Positions 11,877 to 11,911 of a DNA stretch of 11,911 nt are shown here, piece by piece. The notes under the pieces are model-generated. The model ran no database searches and was not told the DNA's origin. It saw only the letters and a list, made by a program, of their open reading frames with translations. The first letter of the stretch is position 1; each line of letters starts with the position of its first letter. Origin of the DNA: Halovenus sp. (lineage in GTDB: Archaea; Halobacteriota; Halobacteria; Halobacteriales; Haloarculaceae); NCBI GenBank assembly GCA_028275145.1, contig JAQCNG010000225.1:1-11911 (forward strand), given 5' to 3'. A program made the position numbers and the translations under genes.

Positions 11877-11911
11877 TCACCCGCCTCGCTGTGCGGCGTA
11901 CAGCTCCGCGT
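11877..11911 (-). CDS. C-terminal end of an unidentified protein
   Basis: At the window edge the minus strand reads AELYAAQRGG and then a TGA stop (11879-11877), a plausible protein tail with local codon use. The stop is about 30 bases before the DsbA-like start, so the gene is likely just upstream on the same strand. Too little is visible to name it; trm56 lies near the tfe gene in some archaea, but this tail does not match the TFE ends I recall. Confidence 0.4.
   Translation of the reverse strand, partial: AELYAAQRGG

Overview
The window looks like chromosomal DNA from a haloarchaeon (class Halobacteria); I cannot name the genus. The base composition is very GC-rich and the proteins are acidic. 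Several genes have A/T-rich TATA-like boxes about 25-32 bases before the start codon, as expected for leaderless archaeal transcripts. The genes (archaeal Nop5, fibrillarin, aTrm56, UPF0058, PurS/PurQ, a Tat lipoprotein) fit that group. I see no transposase, CRISPR array, tRNA or rRNA gene.

Layout. At 5-913 (minus) is pdxS, a vitamin B6 synthesis gene. It is divergent from a plus-strand pair at 1098-2034: a small ribbon-helix-helix regulator overlapping a YhhQ-type queuosine/archaeosine precursor transporter. Facing that pair on the minus strand is the box C/D RNA-methylation operon nop5-flpA (3565-2088). Next come two minus-strand genes for membrane-anchored proteins: a coiled-coil protein of unknown function (4621-3641) and a secreted-sensor/TM/winged-helix protein (5847-4687).

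From about 5855 to 6531 there is no credible protein gene; every reading frame there gives Arg/Pro/Ser-rich nonsense unlike the acidic neighbours. This stretch carries what I think is the main discovery of the window: a candidate structured noncoding RNA of about 490 nt on the minus strand (about 6439-5948). It has its own BRE/TATA-like promoter, complementary ends, several nested helices and five GNRA-type tetraloops. Four of these loops sit in near-identical hairpins with the same bulged pyrimidine and a covarying closing pair. G-U wobbles, a tandem G-A loop and the GNRA loops all favour the minus strand. I cannot match it to RNase P, SRP RNA, a group II intron or a TnpB-linked omegaRNA.

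The rest: a HerA/DUF87-like ATPase (7587-6532, minus), divergent from purS-purQ (7679-8601, plus), two subunits of FGAM synthase. Then follow minus-strand genes for a zinc-ribbon/winged-helix regulator (9330-8743), UPF0058 (9756-9478), a Cys-rich DUF2797-like protein (10589-9828), and a coupled pair of a DsbA-like Tat lipoprotein (11846-11217) and tRNA methyltransferase aTrm56 (11217-10648). The last 35 bases hold the C-terminal end of another minus-strand gene. Much of the window concerns RNA modification (nop5, flpA, trm56, the queuosine-precursor transporter) and cofactor or purine synthesis, so it is mostly core genome. The noncoding RNA candidate and the two membrane proteins are the least explained parts.
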